A stretch of DNA of 64,000 bases from Vreelandella stevensii S18214 (GCF_000275725.1 NZ_AJTS01000046.1:1-64000); one strand, 5' to 3'; positions 55,495-64,000 are shown, counted from the stretch's first letter. Notes: generated by a model from the sequence alone, not told the origin. Program-made: numbers and translations.

Positions 55495-57108
55495 TTAGCG
55501 GGTAGCCATGGCCTCTTCCAGCCAGCCCAGCTTCATTTGCGGCACCGACGCCAGCAGCGTCTGGGTGTAGTCGTCGAAGGGCGGGGCGAGCACCTCATCA
55601 CGCTGTCCGTAGCGGACGACCTTGCCCTGGTGCATCACCGCGATACTGTCGGCGATGGCTTTTACGGTGGCCAAGTCGTGGGTAATGAACAGATACGCCA
55701 CGTTCTCTCTTTCCTGCAGGCGCAGCAGCAGCTTGAGAATGCCGTCGGCCACCAAGGGGTCGAGGGCGCTGGTCACTTCATCGCAAATGATCAGCTTGGG
55801 TTTGGCCGCCAGGGCGCGGGCAATGCAGACCCGCTGTTTCTGCCCCCCGGAAAGCTCGGCGGGGTAGCGGTCGATGAAGCTTTCTCCCAGCTCGATCTCG
55901 TCGAGCAGTTCGACGACCCGCTGGCGTCGCGCCTTGCCTTTCAGGCCGAAATAGAACGTCAGCGGTCGGCCAATGATGGTTTCCACCGTGTGGCGTGGGT
56001 TCATGGCCACATCGGCCATCTGGTAGATCATCTGCAGTTCACGCAGCGTCTCCTTGCCGCGCTCGCCCAGGGTGTTGGGCAGGGCCCGGGACTGGAAGCT
56101 GACCTGCCCCTGGTTGGGCGGCAGCAGGCCGGTGATCACCCGAGCCAGGGTCGATTTGCCCGACCCGGACTCCCCGACGATGGCCAGCGTCTGGCCAGGG
56201 CTGACCGCCATGCTGACCTCGTGAAGCACGTTGCCTGCGCTGTTGCTGTAGGCGGCGCTGACCTGCTCGATGGCCAGAACCGGCGTTTCTTCCGGCGTCT
56301 TGGCGGCATGATCGATGGAGCGCACCGAGACCAGCGCTTGGGTGTAGGGCTCTTGAGGGGCCTCGATGATTTGCCGCGTCGGGCCGTACTCCACCATGGC
56401 GCCGTGACGCAGCACCATGATGTCGTCCGCCACTTGCGCCACCACGGCCAGGTCGTGGGTGATATACAGCGCGCCCACTCCCGTCTTGCTGATGGCATCC
56501 TTGATGGCGGCCAGAACGTCGATCTGGGTCGTCACATCCAGCGCGGTGGTCGGCTCATCGAAAATGATCAGGTCGGGCTCGGGACACAGCGCCATGGCCG
56601 TCATGGCCCGCTGCAGCTGGCCGCCGGAGACCTGATGCGGGTAGCGGCTGCCAAAGTTTTCCGGGTCAGGAAGGCCCAGTTGGCGGAACAGCTCCACGGC
56701 GCGCGCTTCGGCCTCCTTGCGGCTGGCCAGGCCGTGGAGCAGGGTGGTCTCGATGACCTGTTCCATCAACGTATGGGCAGGATTGAACGCGGCGGCGGCC
56801 GACTGGGCCACGTAGCACACCTCCTTGCCGCGCAGCTGGCGCAGGGCCCTGGGCGAGCCTTCGAGAATATTGCGGCCGTTGACCCAGACTTCGCCGCCCA
56901 GGCGTATGCCGCCCCGGCCATAGCCAGCCGGCGACAGGCCGATGGTGGACTTGCCGGCCCCGGATTCGCCGATCAGCCCCAGCACCTTGCCTCGTTCCAG
57001 CGTCAGGTCGACCCCTTTGACGATGTTGATCTCCTGGGGCGGCTCGCCGGGCGGGTAGGCCGTGGCATCGATGGTCAGGTTGCGAATCGTTAACAGCGTA
57101 TCAGCCAC
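55495..57108 (-). CDS. Dipeptide/oligopeptide ABC transporter ATPase, fused DppD-DppF type
   Basis: 537 residues holding two complete ABC domains. Domain 1: Walker A GESGAGKST near 48, signature VSGGQLQR, Walker B LIIFDEPTTALD. Domain 2 (from about 290): Walker A GESGSGKST, signature LSGGQKQR, LIICDEVTSALD. This replaces the usual separate DppD and DppF proteins. In domain 1 the region after Walker A reads IGLSPAGYGRGGIRLGGE, as in the branch used by peptide/opine importers. Its start overlaps the permease end by 8 bp. Substrate is inferred from the family only. Confidence 0.9.
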   Translation of the reverse strand: MADTLLTIRNLTIDATAYPPGEPPQEINIVKGVDLTLERGKVLGLIGESGAGKSTIGLSPAGYGRGGIRLGGEVWVNGRNILEGSPRALRQLRGKEVCYVAQSAAAAFNPAHTLMEQVIETTLLHGLASRKEAEARAVELFRQLGLPDPENFGSRYPHQVSGGQLQRAMTAMALCPEPDLIIFDEPTTALDVTTQIDVLAAIKDAISKTGVGALYITHDLAVVAQVADDIMVLRHGAMVEYGPTRQIIEAPQEPYTQALVSVRSIDHAAKTPEETPVLAIEQVSAAYSNSAGNVLHEVSMAVSPGQTLAIVGESGSGKSTLARVITGLLPPNQGQVSFQSRALPNTLGERGKETLRELQMIYQMADVAMNPRHTVETIIGRPLTFYFGLKGKARRQRVVELLDEIELGESFIDRYPAELSGGQKQRVCIARALAAKPKLIICDEVTSALDPLVADGILKLLLRLQERENVAYLFITHDLATVKAIADSIAVMHQGKVVRYGQRDEVLAPPFDDYTQTLLASVPQMKLGWLEEAMATR

Positions 57109-57940
57109 TGCGGCCTCCTTTCAGGTCGGTGGTGTGGCGCAGGATCCAGTCGGCCACCAGATTGACCGAAATCGCCAGCACGGCAATGGCGGCGGCGGGA
57201 ATCAGGGCGGCGGGAACGCCGAACACGATGCCCTGTCGGTTTTCGCGCACCATGCTGCCCCAGTCGGCTTCCGGAGGCTGTACCCCCAGGCCCAGAAACG
57301 ACAGCGACGACAAGAACAGCACGGCAAAAATGAACCGCAGGCCCAGCTCGGCCACCAGGGGCGTTAGCGCATTGGGCAGAATCTCGCGAAAGACGATCCA
57401 GCGTTTGCCTTCACCGCGTAGCCGTGCGGCTTCCACGTAATCCATCACGTTGATATTGACCGCCACGGCGCGGGAGATACGAAACACGCGCGTGGAGTCC
57501 AGCACCCCCATGATCAGAATCAACATGAGAAGGGTGCTGGGCATGACCGATAGGATCACCAGCGCGAAGATCAGTGTGGGAATCGACATCACGATATCGA
57601 CCCCTCGGGAAATCAGCTGGTCTATCCAGCCGCCATAGACTGCCGCCAGAATGCCCAGCACCGAGCCAATCGAAAAGGCCAGCGCCGTGGCCAGGGCGGC
57701 AATGGTAATGGTCGTACGGGCACCGTAGATCAGCCGCGAGAGTAAGTCGCGGCCCAGGTTGTCGGTGCCCAGCAAAAAATCGGCAGACGGGCCCATCCAC
57801 ATGTCGCCGACGCTCTCGGACATGCTGTAGGGCGCCAGCCAAGGGGCGAATATCGCCATGATCAAGAAGCTGAAGGTCAGCAGCAGCCCGACCAGCGCGG
57901 TCACGGGCATGCGCTTCAGCAGCGTTAAGGGTTTCGACAT
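57101..57940 (-). CDS. Peptide ABC transporter permease, DppC type
   Basis: 279 residues from ATG 57940 (AGGAA upstream; an in-frame start at 57964 is possible). N-terminal helix, then an OppC_N-like segment FAPWLAPYSMSESVGDMWMGPSADFLLGTDNLGRDLLSRLIYGARTT, five further helices, and the EAA loop EAARLRGEGKRWIVFREILPNALTPL. It pairs with the DppB-type permease to form the channel. It lies between the second permease and the fused ATPase. Confidence 0.91.
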   Translation of the reverse strand: MSKPLTLLKRMPVTALVGLLLTFSFLIMAIFAPWLAPYSMSESVGDMWMGPSADFLLGTDNLGRDLLSRLIYGARTTITIAALATALAFSIGSVLGILAAVYGGWIDQLISRGVDIVMSIPTLIFALVILSVMPSTLLMLILIMGVLDSTRVFRISRAVAVNINVMDYVEAARLRGEGKRWIVFREILPNALTPLVAELGLRFIFAVLFLSSLSFLGLGVQPPEADWGSMVRENRQGIVFGVPAALIPAAAIAVLAISVNLVADWILRHTTDLKGGRSG

Positions 57941-57985
57941 GGTGTTACGTTCCTGTCTGGTCACTGTGGCCTGGCAAGCAGCCGG

Positions 57986-58945
57986 TCATTTGGGATGACG
58001 CAGGCGTGGGTTGGTCAAGATGGCAATGATGTCGGCCAGCATATTGAGCCCGATGTACACCGCCGCAAAGATCAGCCCCACCGCCTGGACCACCGGGACA
58101 TCGCGCTTCGAGACGTGGTCGATCAAGTACTGCCCCATGCCTGGGTAGACAAAAATCACTTCGACCACCACCACGCCGACGATCAGGAAGGCGAGGTTCA
58201 GCATCACCACGTTGACCACCGGCGCGATGGCGTTGGGAAACGCGTGGCGGGCAATGATGCGAAACGAGCCCAGCCCCTTGAGTTCGGCGGTTTCGATATA
58301 GGGCGACTGCATGACGTTGAGAATGGCGGCCCGAGTCATGCGCATCATGTGGGCCAGAATCACCAGCGTTAACGTGGCCGCAGGCAGTGCGATGGCGTGC
58401 AGCCGTTCCCCCAGGCTCATGCCGCCATGCACCGTGGAGACGCTGGGAAACCAGTTGAGCTGGACGGCGAACAGGTAGATCAACAGGTAGCCGATAAAGA
58501 ATTCCGGCAGGGAAATGGCGGTCAGCGTGGAGCCGGAAATCACCCGGTCGGGCCAGCGGCTCTGGTAGCGCACGGCGACCAGCCCCAGCAGGATGGCCAG
58601 CGGCACTGCAACGATCGCCGTCCAGAAGGCCAGAAACAGCGTGTTGCCTGCGCGGCCCCAAAGAGACTGGGCGATATCCTGACGGTTGGACAGGGCGGTG
58701 CCCAGATCGCCTTGCAGAATGCCGCCCAGCCAGTCGATGTAGCGTGACCAGGCGGGCTGGTCGAGGCCCAGTTCGCGGCGCAGGTTGTCGACGGCCTGGG
58801 GCGTGGCGCTTTGCCCCAGAATCGACTGGGCCACGTCGCCGGGCAGCATTTCGGTGCCCGCGAAAATCAGCACCGACACGGCCAGCAGGAGCAAGAGGCC
58901 CAGCGCCAGGCGCTGGGCAATCAGTTTAAGGACAAAAGAGTTCAT
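57986..58945 (-). CDS. Peptide ABC transporter permease, DppB type
   Basis: 319 residues from ATG 58945 (GGAAGG upstream; text before it overlaps the binding-protein gene). Typical DppB features: LLAVSVLIFAGTEMLPGDVAQSILGQSATPQAVDNLRRELGLDQPAWSRYIDW, six helices, and the EAA-type loop ETAELKGLGSFRIIARHAFPNAIAPV. It forms the translocation pathway with the DppC-type permease. The gene follows the binding protein by 14 bases. Confidence 0.91.
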   Translation of the reverse strand: MNSFVLKLIAQRLALGLLLLLAVSVLIFAGTEMLPGDVAQSILGQSATPQAVDNLRRELGLDQPAWSRYIDWLGGILQGDLGTALSNRQDIAQSLWGRAGNTLFLAFWTAIVAVPLAILLGLVAVRYQSRWPDRVISGSTLTAISLPEFFIGYLLIYLFAVQLNWFPSVSTVHGGMSLGERLHAIALPAATLTLVILAHMMRMTRAAILNVMQSPYIETAELKGLGSFRIIARHAFPNAIAPVVNVVMLNLAFLIVGVVVVEVIFVYPGMGQYLIDHVSKRDVPVVQAVGLIFAAVYIGLNMLADIIAILTNPRLRHPK

Positions 58946-58959
58946 GGCAGCCTTCCGGG

Positions 58960-60558
58960 TTATGACGTCAACCAGCACTTCGAAAGCGCAAAGCCTGCCA
59001 TCATTTCGCCCATCGGGTTGGCTGACCAGCCGCCCACGTTGTCCAGAGTGGCCTCGATGTAGTCATTGAACATGGGCAGAATCAATCCGCCTTCGTCGCG
59101 GACGATCATGGCCATGTCGTGGTACAGCTCGCTGCGGCGGTCTGTATCCAGCTCGCCGCGTGCTTCGCGGGCCAGGGCATCGAAGTCCTCGCGGAAGAAG
59201 CGGGTGTCGTTCCAGTCGGCGCTGGAAATGTACGCTGTGGAGTACATCTGGTCCTGGGTGGGGCGGCCGCTCCAGTAGGAGGCGCAGAAGGGCTGCTTGT
59301 TCCACACTTCCGACCAGTAGCCGTCGCTGGGCTCGCGGCGGACTTCCATGTTGATGCCCGCCTGGGCGCAGCTCTGCTGAAACAGCTGTGCGGCATCCAC
59401 GGCACCGGGAAAGGCCACGTCGGAGGTGCGCAGCACGATGGGGCTGTCGTGGCCGGATTTCTTGTAGTGATAGCTGGCCCGCTCGGGGTCGAATTCCCGC
59501 TGGGGAATGCTGTCGGGAAACAGCGGGTAAGCGGCGTTGATGGGGAAATCGTTGCCCACGCTGCCATACCCGCGCAGGATACGCTCGACCATGTCTTCGC
59601 GGTTGATGGCGTACTTCAGGGCCAGTCGCAGGTCGTTGTTATCGAACGGCGCCGTGTCGCAGTGCATGGGGAAGACATACTGAGCACGCCCGGAAGTGTT
59701 GTTGATCACGATGTTGGGCAGGCGCTGCACCATGTCCACCACCCGCGGCTCGACCCGGTTGATCATGTGCACCTGACCGCTCTGCAGCGCCGAGATGCGC
59801 GCCGTCGGGTCGTTGATGATGGTGATCTCGATCTGGTCGGCGAAGCCGTACTCGTCCGGGTTCCAGTAACCATCGAAACGCTCGGCGATCTGGCGCACGC
59901 CGGGCTGGAACTCCACCACTTTGTAGGGGCCGGTGCCGATGCCTGCGGCCGGGTCCTGCTTGCCACCGCCCGGCTGAATCATCAGGTGGTAATCGGAAAG
60001 CAAAAACGGCAGGTCGGCATTGGGTTCCAGCGTGACGATGGTGACTTCGTAGGTGTCCGTGGCGCGAATCGACTCGATGCCGCGCATGATGCCCAGCGCA
60101 CCCGACTGCGAGCTCTCGTCCGAATGGCGCTCCAGCGTGGCCACGACGTCGTCGGCGGTCATCTCCTGGCCATCGTGGAACAGCACGCCACGGCGCAGCT
60201 TGAAGACCCAGGTCTTGGCATCCGAGGAAGAGTCAATGCTTTCCGCAAGGCGGGGTACCAGCTCGCCTTCTGGTGAAACATTGGTCAAGGCTTCCCCCCA
60301 GGACTGCCCGAAGGAGTGCTGCACTTGGCTGGTCCAGCTGGCTGGGTCAAGGCTGTCCGTCGACTCCCCGCCTTGCATACCGGCGCGCAGAATACCGCCG
60401 CGTTGAGGAGTGCCCGTGCTGGCCAATACCTGGCTGGAGAGCAGCGAGCCAGCAAAGGGCGCGGCAATGCCCAGTGCCATGGCGCGACGCATGAAGTCAC
60501 GGCGCGACAGCTGGCCGCGTTTTGCTTGCTGGGTGAGAGACTCGAGTGTTGGATGCAT
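58960..60558 (-). CDS. Peptide ABC periplasmic binding protein (family 5), Tat-exported
   Basis: 532 residues. The N terminus has a twin-arginine motif LSRRDFMRRA at about 17-26 followed by a hydrophobic run and SSQVLAST, so export by Tat is likely. The mature part is SBP_bac_5: GGILRAGMQGGESTDSLDPASWTS, the WVFKLRRGVLFHDGQEMTADDVVATLER core, and GTGPYKVVEFQPG. It captures a peptide or similar solute for the DppBC-type channel. AAGGGAA precedes the ATG. The HAD phosphatase gene ends 19 bases upstream, so the operon is HAD, binding protein, two permeases, ATPase. Confidence 0.9.
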   Translation of the reverse strand: MHPTLESLTQQAKRGQLSRRDFMRRAMALGIAAPFAGSLLSSQVLASTGTPQRGGILRAGMQGGESTDSLDPASWTSQVQHSFGQSWGEALTNVSPEGELVPRLAESIDSSSDAKTWVFKLRRGVLFHDGQEMTADDVVATLERHSDESSQSGALGIMRGIESIRATDTYEVTIVTLEPNADLPFLLSDYHLMIQPGGGKQDPAAGIGTGPYKVVEFQPGVRQIAERFDGYWNPDEYGFADQIEITIINDPTARISALQSGQVHMINRVEPRVVDMVQRLPNIVINNTSGRAQYVFPMHCDTAPFDNNDLRLALKYAINREDMVERILRGYGSVGNDFPINAAYPLFPDSIPQREFDPERASYHYKKSGHDSPIVLRTSDVAFPGAVDAAQLFQQSCAQAGINMEVRREPSDGYWSEVWNKQPFCASYWSGRPTQDQMYSTAYISSADWNDTRFFREDFDALAREARGELDTDRRSELYHDMAMIVRDEGGLILPMFNDYIEATLDNVGGWSANPMGEMMAGFALSKCWLTS

Positions 60559-60577
60559 GGTGTGTTCCCTTGATGGA

Positions 60578-61345
60578 TTAATGATGAGGCCGTGCGATAG
60601 TCAACTCGTCATAGTCACGAATCACGTGATCCGCGTGGGTAAGGTGGGAGCCGTCCAGGTGAGGAGCGGCGCAGATACCGATACCGGCCAACAGACCGGC
60701 GGCCTGACCCATGGCCATGTCGCCATTGGAGTCGCCGATGATCAGCGTACGTTGCGGTGCCGTGCCCAGCTGTTCGCAGGCGAGTAGCGCCATCTCCGGG
60801 TAGGGCTTGCCGCGCGACACTTGATCATGCCCCAACACAGCAGAAAACGCATCGGCCAGCGAGAGCAGCTTTAAATGCAAATGCGCATTGTGGGCGTCAT
60901 CGGAGGTGACCACCGCCAGCGCTATCCCCGCCTGTCGTGCCTGCGCTACGAAGTTCATCAGGCCCTTTACGGGGGTCACGCAGTTGGGCCAGTCCAGCGT
61001 GTCGGCCAGGCGGGCGATGGCATCGTGGGATAGCTGAGTAGCGTCATTCCAGGCGACGCCCGCCTCGAACAGGCTAAGCGAGACGATGGTGGCAATATCG
61101 TCCAATGAGCCAATGGTCAACGGGCCGGTGGGGTCCCACAGGCGCTGCTCAGGATCGATGCCGACCCTGGGGTAGAGCGCTTGGTGCGATAGCGCGTGTG
61201 CCTCGGGAAGGCTTTGGTTAAGGGTCGTGACCAGCTGGTCGAACCAACCAATCCAGAGGTCGCCGAAATTGAGCAGCGTGCCGTCCTTGTCGAACAAAAT
61301 GGCATCGATATCGTAAGTCGCGCCGTGCAAGATGAGTTGGGGCAT
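60578..61345 (-). CDS. HAD-superfamily phosphatase (phosphoglycolate-phosphatase-like)
   Basis: 255 residues. HAD motifs: I is DKDGTLL near residue 19 (two catalytic Asp), II is VVTSDD, III the Lys in VSRGKPYPEM, IV is IIGDSNGDMAMG. A helical cap lies between motifs I and II. It removes phosphate from a small metabolite in the cytoplasm; the substrate is not known. As first gene of the peptide ABC operon it may act on the imported compound or a product of it. A 6-5-6 inverted repeat lies upstream. Confidence 0.87.
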   Translation of the reverse strand: MPQLILHGATYDIDAILFDKDGTLLNFGDLWIGWFDQLVTTLNQSLPEAHALSHQALYPRVGIDPEQRLWDPTGPLTIGSLDDIATIVSLSLFEAGVAWNDATQLSHDAIARLADTLDWPNCVTPVKGLMNFVAQARQAGIALAVVTSDDAHNAHLHLKLLSLADAFSAVLGHDQVSRGKPYPEMALLACEQLGTAPQRTLIIGDSNGDMAMGQAAGLLAGIGICAAPHLDGSHLTHADHVIRDYDELTIARPHH

Positions 61346-61413
61346 AAAGTGTCAGGGCTGTGATGCAGCCATCTCATGAAGGTGACAATGGCACATAGGT
61401 TACACGGGTTTCA

Positions 61414-61430
61414 TGACACTAGCCGTGTCA
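61414..61430. promoter_or_regulatory. Inverted repeat TGACAC-N5-GTGTCA upstream of the HAD/peptide operon
   Basis: A perfect 6-bp dyad with 5-base spacer, 69 bases before the HAD gene start. The form suits a dimeric repressor (GntR or LysR type). No regulator gene is adjacent. Confidence 0.4.
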
Positions 61431-61549
61431 GGCAGCGTGAAAATCACCCAAACCATTACCAAGGATTTTTTTTGAACGTTCAATTGAAAATAAAAATTTA
61501 TCCTGAGCATTCCTATCGTTGATGTCAAGTTGAAGGGGGGTCGCAGGGG

Positions 61550-61890
61550 TTGGCCAGTCACGTCTACATGATCAGTTTGACCGATGAGCAGGTCGAGCGC
61601 ACAGGGCCGTACACCAGATCATTCCCGGCGGTACTTACCCAGGCATCGACAAGCGGGTGGTGACCACGTCGTCGCCAGTCTTCGCGCTTGCCACGGTGCA
61701 CATGGACGAAGACGTGGCCTATCGGTTGACCAAAACATTCTGGGAGCAGCAGGTCGCGTTGACGGAGACATCACCCTGGTGGGGCAGCGTGACCGCTGAA
61801 CTGCTGGCCCATCTGCCGGTGGACCTGCACCCCGGAGCGTTGCGCTACTATGAAGAAGCCGAGGTCGAACTACCGGAAGCGTTGCGTTAG
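61550..61890 (+). pseudogene. Remnant of a TAXI-family TRAP solute-binding protein gene
   Basis: Only the last third of the gene remains. One frame reads SHVYMISLTDEQVERTGPYTR (61556-61618); the next base steps to another frame, which reads IIPGGTYPGIDKRVVTTSSPVFALATVHMDEDVAYRLTKTFWEQ and ends PVDLHPGALRYYEEAEVELPE. These are typical TAXI C-terminal motifs (about 110 of 320 residues). The shift near 61617, the missing N-terminal two thirds and signal peptide, and no TRAP permease gene nearby show a dead gene. It overlaps the end of the CaCA antiporter gene by four bases. Confidence 0.75.
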
Positions 61891-62843
61891 AACACCGTGA
61901 AGCTCAGGGCAATATAAGCGCCATATCCCGCCAGCAGCGCCGCCCCTTCTCCGCGTGAAAGGCGCATGCCGGTATACAGGAACAGCAGCAGCAAGCTTGC
62001 CGACCCCAGCATGACCCACTGGTCGAACTGGCCGACGCGCGCGGCGATGGGCAGGGGTTGCAGCAGGGCGGAAATGCCCAGTATGCCCAGCACATTAAAA
62101 ATATTGCTGCCCAGGATGTTGCCAACGGCAACGTCGGCATGGCGGCGCAGGGCTGCAATGACCGATACCGCCATTTCCGGTAGTGAGGTGCCCACCGCGA
62201 CAATGGTCAAGCCAATCACCGCTTGCGAAATACCCACGGCCTGCGCCAGCCCGATGGCGCCGTATAGCAGCAGCTGCGAGCCACCAATCAGCATGCCTAG
62301 CCCCACGACCAGCGCCGTGACGATCATGCCGGTAGACGTGGGGACCGCTGACACTTCTTCGGCTTCAGCGCTGTGCATCTCACCGGCAGGTTGCGGCACA
62401 TTGCGCTCGGTACGATAGGCCCACACCAGGTAAGCGGCCAATGAGGCCAGCAGCAGCATGGCCTGCCATACCCCCAATGCTCCTCCCCATGAGAGCAGGA
62501 TGAAAAGCACGCTGGCCGCCACGACGACCACGCCATCCCGGCGCAGTGCCAATGGTTGTACGGTCATGGGGCAGATGGCGGCACACAAGCCCAGAATCAG
62601 CAAGATGTTGCCGATGTTGCTGCCCACGATATTGCCCACGGCAATATCCGGCTGTTGACGAAGCGCTGCGTCCACCGACACCACCAGCTCGGGCGCGGAG
62701 GTACCAAAACCCACCACTACCAGCCCGGTCAATAACGGAGAGACGCCCATGCGCTGTGCGCTGGCGACGGCTCCACGGATGAGTGCTTCACCGCCCAGAA
62801 ACAGTAATCCAATCCCTGCCAGCAGGCTCAGCCCATACAGCAT
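61887..62843 (-). CDS. Ca2+/Na+ antiporter of the CaCA family (YrbG-like)
   Basis: 318 residues, about ten helices in two inverted halves. Both alpha repeats are clear: LLTGLVVVGFGTSAPELVVSVDAALRQQPDIAVGNIVGSNIGNILLILG and AVIGLTIVAVGTSLPEMAVSVIAALRRHADVAVGNILGSNIFNVLGILG; the Glu and the Asn/Ser residues line the ion site. It exchanges calcium for sodium or protons across the inner membrane. The LysR regulator gene lies 97 bases upstream on the same strand. Confidence 0.93.
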   Translation of the reverse strand: MLYGLSLLAGIGLLFLGGEALIRGAVASAQRMGVSPLLTGLVVVGFGTSAPELVVSVDAALRQQPDIAVGNIVGSNIGNILLILGLCAAICPMTVQPLALRRDGVVVVAASVLFILLSWGGALGVWQAMLLLASLAAYLVWAYRTERNVPQPAGEMHSAEAEEVSAVPTSTGMIVTALVVGLGMLIGGSQLLLYGAIGLAQAVGISQAVIGLTIVAVGTSLPEMAVSVIAALRRHADVAVGNILGSNIFNVLGILGISALLQPLPIAARVGQFDQWVMLGSASLLLLFLYTGMRLSRGEGAALLAGYGAYIALSFTVF

Positions 62844-62940
62844 GTTGTCGCTTCCTTGTTCAATGGCCCGACCTGGTATCAGACCTCATGTTGTCAACAT
62901 AGCGGGATTGAAGAGGGCTGCAACGTCTTTGCTTGATGGC

Positions 62941-63909
62941 TCACTCGCGCACCGGGAAGGTGGGGTAGGCCTCCAGTAAAAGCCCTAATTCGTTGCATAC
63001 GAAGCGTGGCTCGATCCACTGGCTCAGATGCTCATGCACATAGTGTAGAAAGCGCTGTGCGGCGGGTGGTAGACGCTGGTCGTTGCGCACGATGAACTGC
63101 CAATGGCTTTCGATGGGCAAGCCATCGACCGACAGCACAGCCAGTTCCGAGTGTTCGCTGGGCAGCACATGCTCCGACAATACCGCTACCCCCATATCGG
63201 CGGCCACGCCCACGCGAATGGCTTCGTTACTGGCCATTTGCAGGGTCTTGCGCATGGTCAGGCCATGCTCCTGTAGCCAGCTTTCCAGCAGCATGCGCGA
63301 TGCCGAGCCGGGCTCGCGGAGCAGCAGGCGCTCGCCAAGCAGTTGCTCCATGGTCACGTTTGGCTGGCTGGCCAGCGGATGATGGGCGGCGGCAATGGCC
63401 ACCAGCGGGTTGCGCATGAAGCGGGCCGCTACGGCGTGGGCCAGGGCAGGGGGGTGGCTGAAGATATACAAGTCGTCTTCGCGCCGCTCGAAGCGGGCCA
63501 GGACCTGCCGTCGATTGCCGATATTGACGGTGACGTCCACATCGGGAAACGCATGGCTGAACGGGCCCAGCAGGCGCGGCAGCACGTATTGCGCCGTGTT
63601 CACCAGGGCAATGCTGAAGCGCCCCTTGCTGCCATATTGCAAATCGCTGAGCTGGTCCGCGAAATCATCGAAGCGCCCCAATACGTCACGGCTGGCCTGA
63701 TAAAGCGCCTGGCCCGTGGCGGTCATGGTCAGCCCTTGAGAGTGATGCTCCAGCAGCGGGCTGCCAATGGCCTCGCTAAGCCGCTTCAACTGCTGCGACA
63801 CGGTGGGTTGTGTCAGGTGCAGCTGCCGGGCGGCCTCGCTGATCGAGCCATGGCGCACCACGGCGACATACACTTGCAACAGACGAAAGGTTAAATGGCG
63901 GATATTCAC
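62941..63909 (-). CDS. LysR-family transcriptional regulator
   Basis: 322 residues from GTG 63909 (AAAGG upstream; VNIRHLTFRLLQVYV is the expected N terminus, while the extra upstream codons run through a tandem repeat). The winged helix-turn-helix is HGSISEAARQLHLTQPTVSQQLKRLSEAIGSPL at about 20-52. The effector domain contains LPRLLGPFSHAFPDVDVTVNIGNRRQVLARF, a CbbR/CysB-like pattern. The target is unknown. It might regulate a gene beyond the window edge or the downstream antiporter. Confidence 0.9.
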   Translation of the reverse strand: MNIRHLTFRLLQVYVAVVRHGSISEAARQLHLTQPTVSQQLKRLSEAIGSPLLEHHSQGLTMTATGQALYQASRDVLGRFDDFADQLSDLQYGSKGRFSIALVNTAQYVLPRLLGPFSHAFPDVDVTVNIGNRRQVLARFERREDDLYIFSHPPALAHAVAARFMRNPLVAIAAAHHPLASQPNVTMEQLLGERLLLREPGSASRMLLESWLQEHGLTMRKTLQMASNEAIRVGVAADMGVAVLSEHVLPSEHSELAVLSVDGLPIESHWQFIVRNDQRLPPAAQRFLHYVHEHLSQWIEPRFVCNELGLLLEAYPTFPVRE

Positions 63910-63925
63910 GAAGACAGCCTTTATA

Positions 63926-63949
63926 CGAAGGTCAAATCGAAGGTCAAAT
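63926..63949. repeat. Perfect tandem direct repeat, 2 x 12 bp
   Basis: CGAAGGTCAAAT occurs twice in succession (63926-63937 and 63938-63949), just upstream of the LysR start. It may be an operator duplication or replication slippage. Confidence 0.75.
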
Positions 63950-64000
63950 TCAGGGTATAGAAAATCATCTATGCCGAGCATTCAATATATGATTAGTTGT

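Noticed and set aside
55537-57093. 518-codon open frame on the plus strand
   Set aside because: Antisense of the fused peptide ABC ATPase; composition follows the GC-rich third codon position of the real gene and no family motif is seen.
59119-60276. 385-codon open frame on the plus strand
   Set aside because: Antisense shadow of the Tat-exported binding protein gene.

Overview
The window is chromosomal DNA of a GC-rich gammaproteobacterium, most likely a halophile of the Halomonas group (Halomonadaceae). This rests on the NhaD-type Na+/H+ antiporter, the Ca2+/Na+ antiporter, the rplU-rpmA-obgE-proB order with ispB divergent, and the many membrane-bound c-di-GMP proteins. It is an inference from family recognition; no search was run. 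Apart from one insertion sequence it looks like ordinary chromosome. No CRISPR array, prophage or rRNA was seen. One tRNA (Pro, CGG) is present. No gene-free stretch exceeds about 300 bases.

Layout. 1-3.1 kb: a broken gltS-like symporter gene, a PAP2 phosphatase and GT4 glycosyltransferase pair, and an internally deleted 5'-nucleotidase. 3.1-7.4 kb: the ugpBAEC glycerol-3-phosphate importer, then divergent argE. 8.8-15.7 kb: small proteins, an orphan Bug/TctC binding protein beside a LOV-GGDEF-EAL photoreceptor, a GIY-YIG protein and an acetylpolyamine amidohydrolase-like enzyme. 15.7-22.3 kb: a FAN1 nuclease translationally coupled to an XPD/DinG-like helicase, a truncated TauE gene and a secreted nuclease. 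22.3-26.9 kb: tRNA-Pro, ispB, rplU-rpmA, obgE, proB. 26.9-32.4 kb: a DUF1853 gene, an unlisted 28-residue membrane peptide, a ferric-reductase-like protein, and a glutamate dehydrogenase gene split after codon 8 by an IS66-family element. 32.5-43.8 kb: divergent PepSY genes, a PhoPQ-like two-component system with a PhoD-like phosphatase, an EAL-CBS-GGDEF protein, and a phnDCEE-type transporter with a histidine phosphatase. 43.9-53.7 kb: a MepS-like lipoprotein, a chemoreceptor, two more GGDEF/EAL proteins and small conserved proteins. 53.8-64 kb: nhaD, a peptide ABC operon led by a HAD phosphatase, a decayed TAXI gene, a CaCA antiporter and a LysR regulator.

The main unifying signal is phosphate. 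Arrays of TGTCA-like heptamers with an exact 11-bp period (the geometry of PhoB boxes) lie upstream of the glycosyltransferase/PAP2 pair (four units), ugpB (four units), phnD (three adjacent units plus one in phase) and, more weakly, the EAL-CBS-GGDEF gene (two units). With the PhoD-like phosphatase this makes a scattered Pho-regulon neighbourhood: scavenging of G3P, phosphate or phosphonate, possible lipid remodelling, and a possible link to c-di-GMP.

A second theme is gene decay. Four genes (gltS-like, 5'-nucleotidase, TauE, TAXI) lack internal or terminal segments, and a fifth (gdh) is disrupted by a recent IS insertion with intact 8-bp target duplications.
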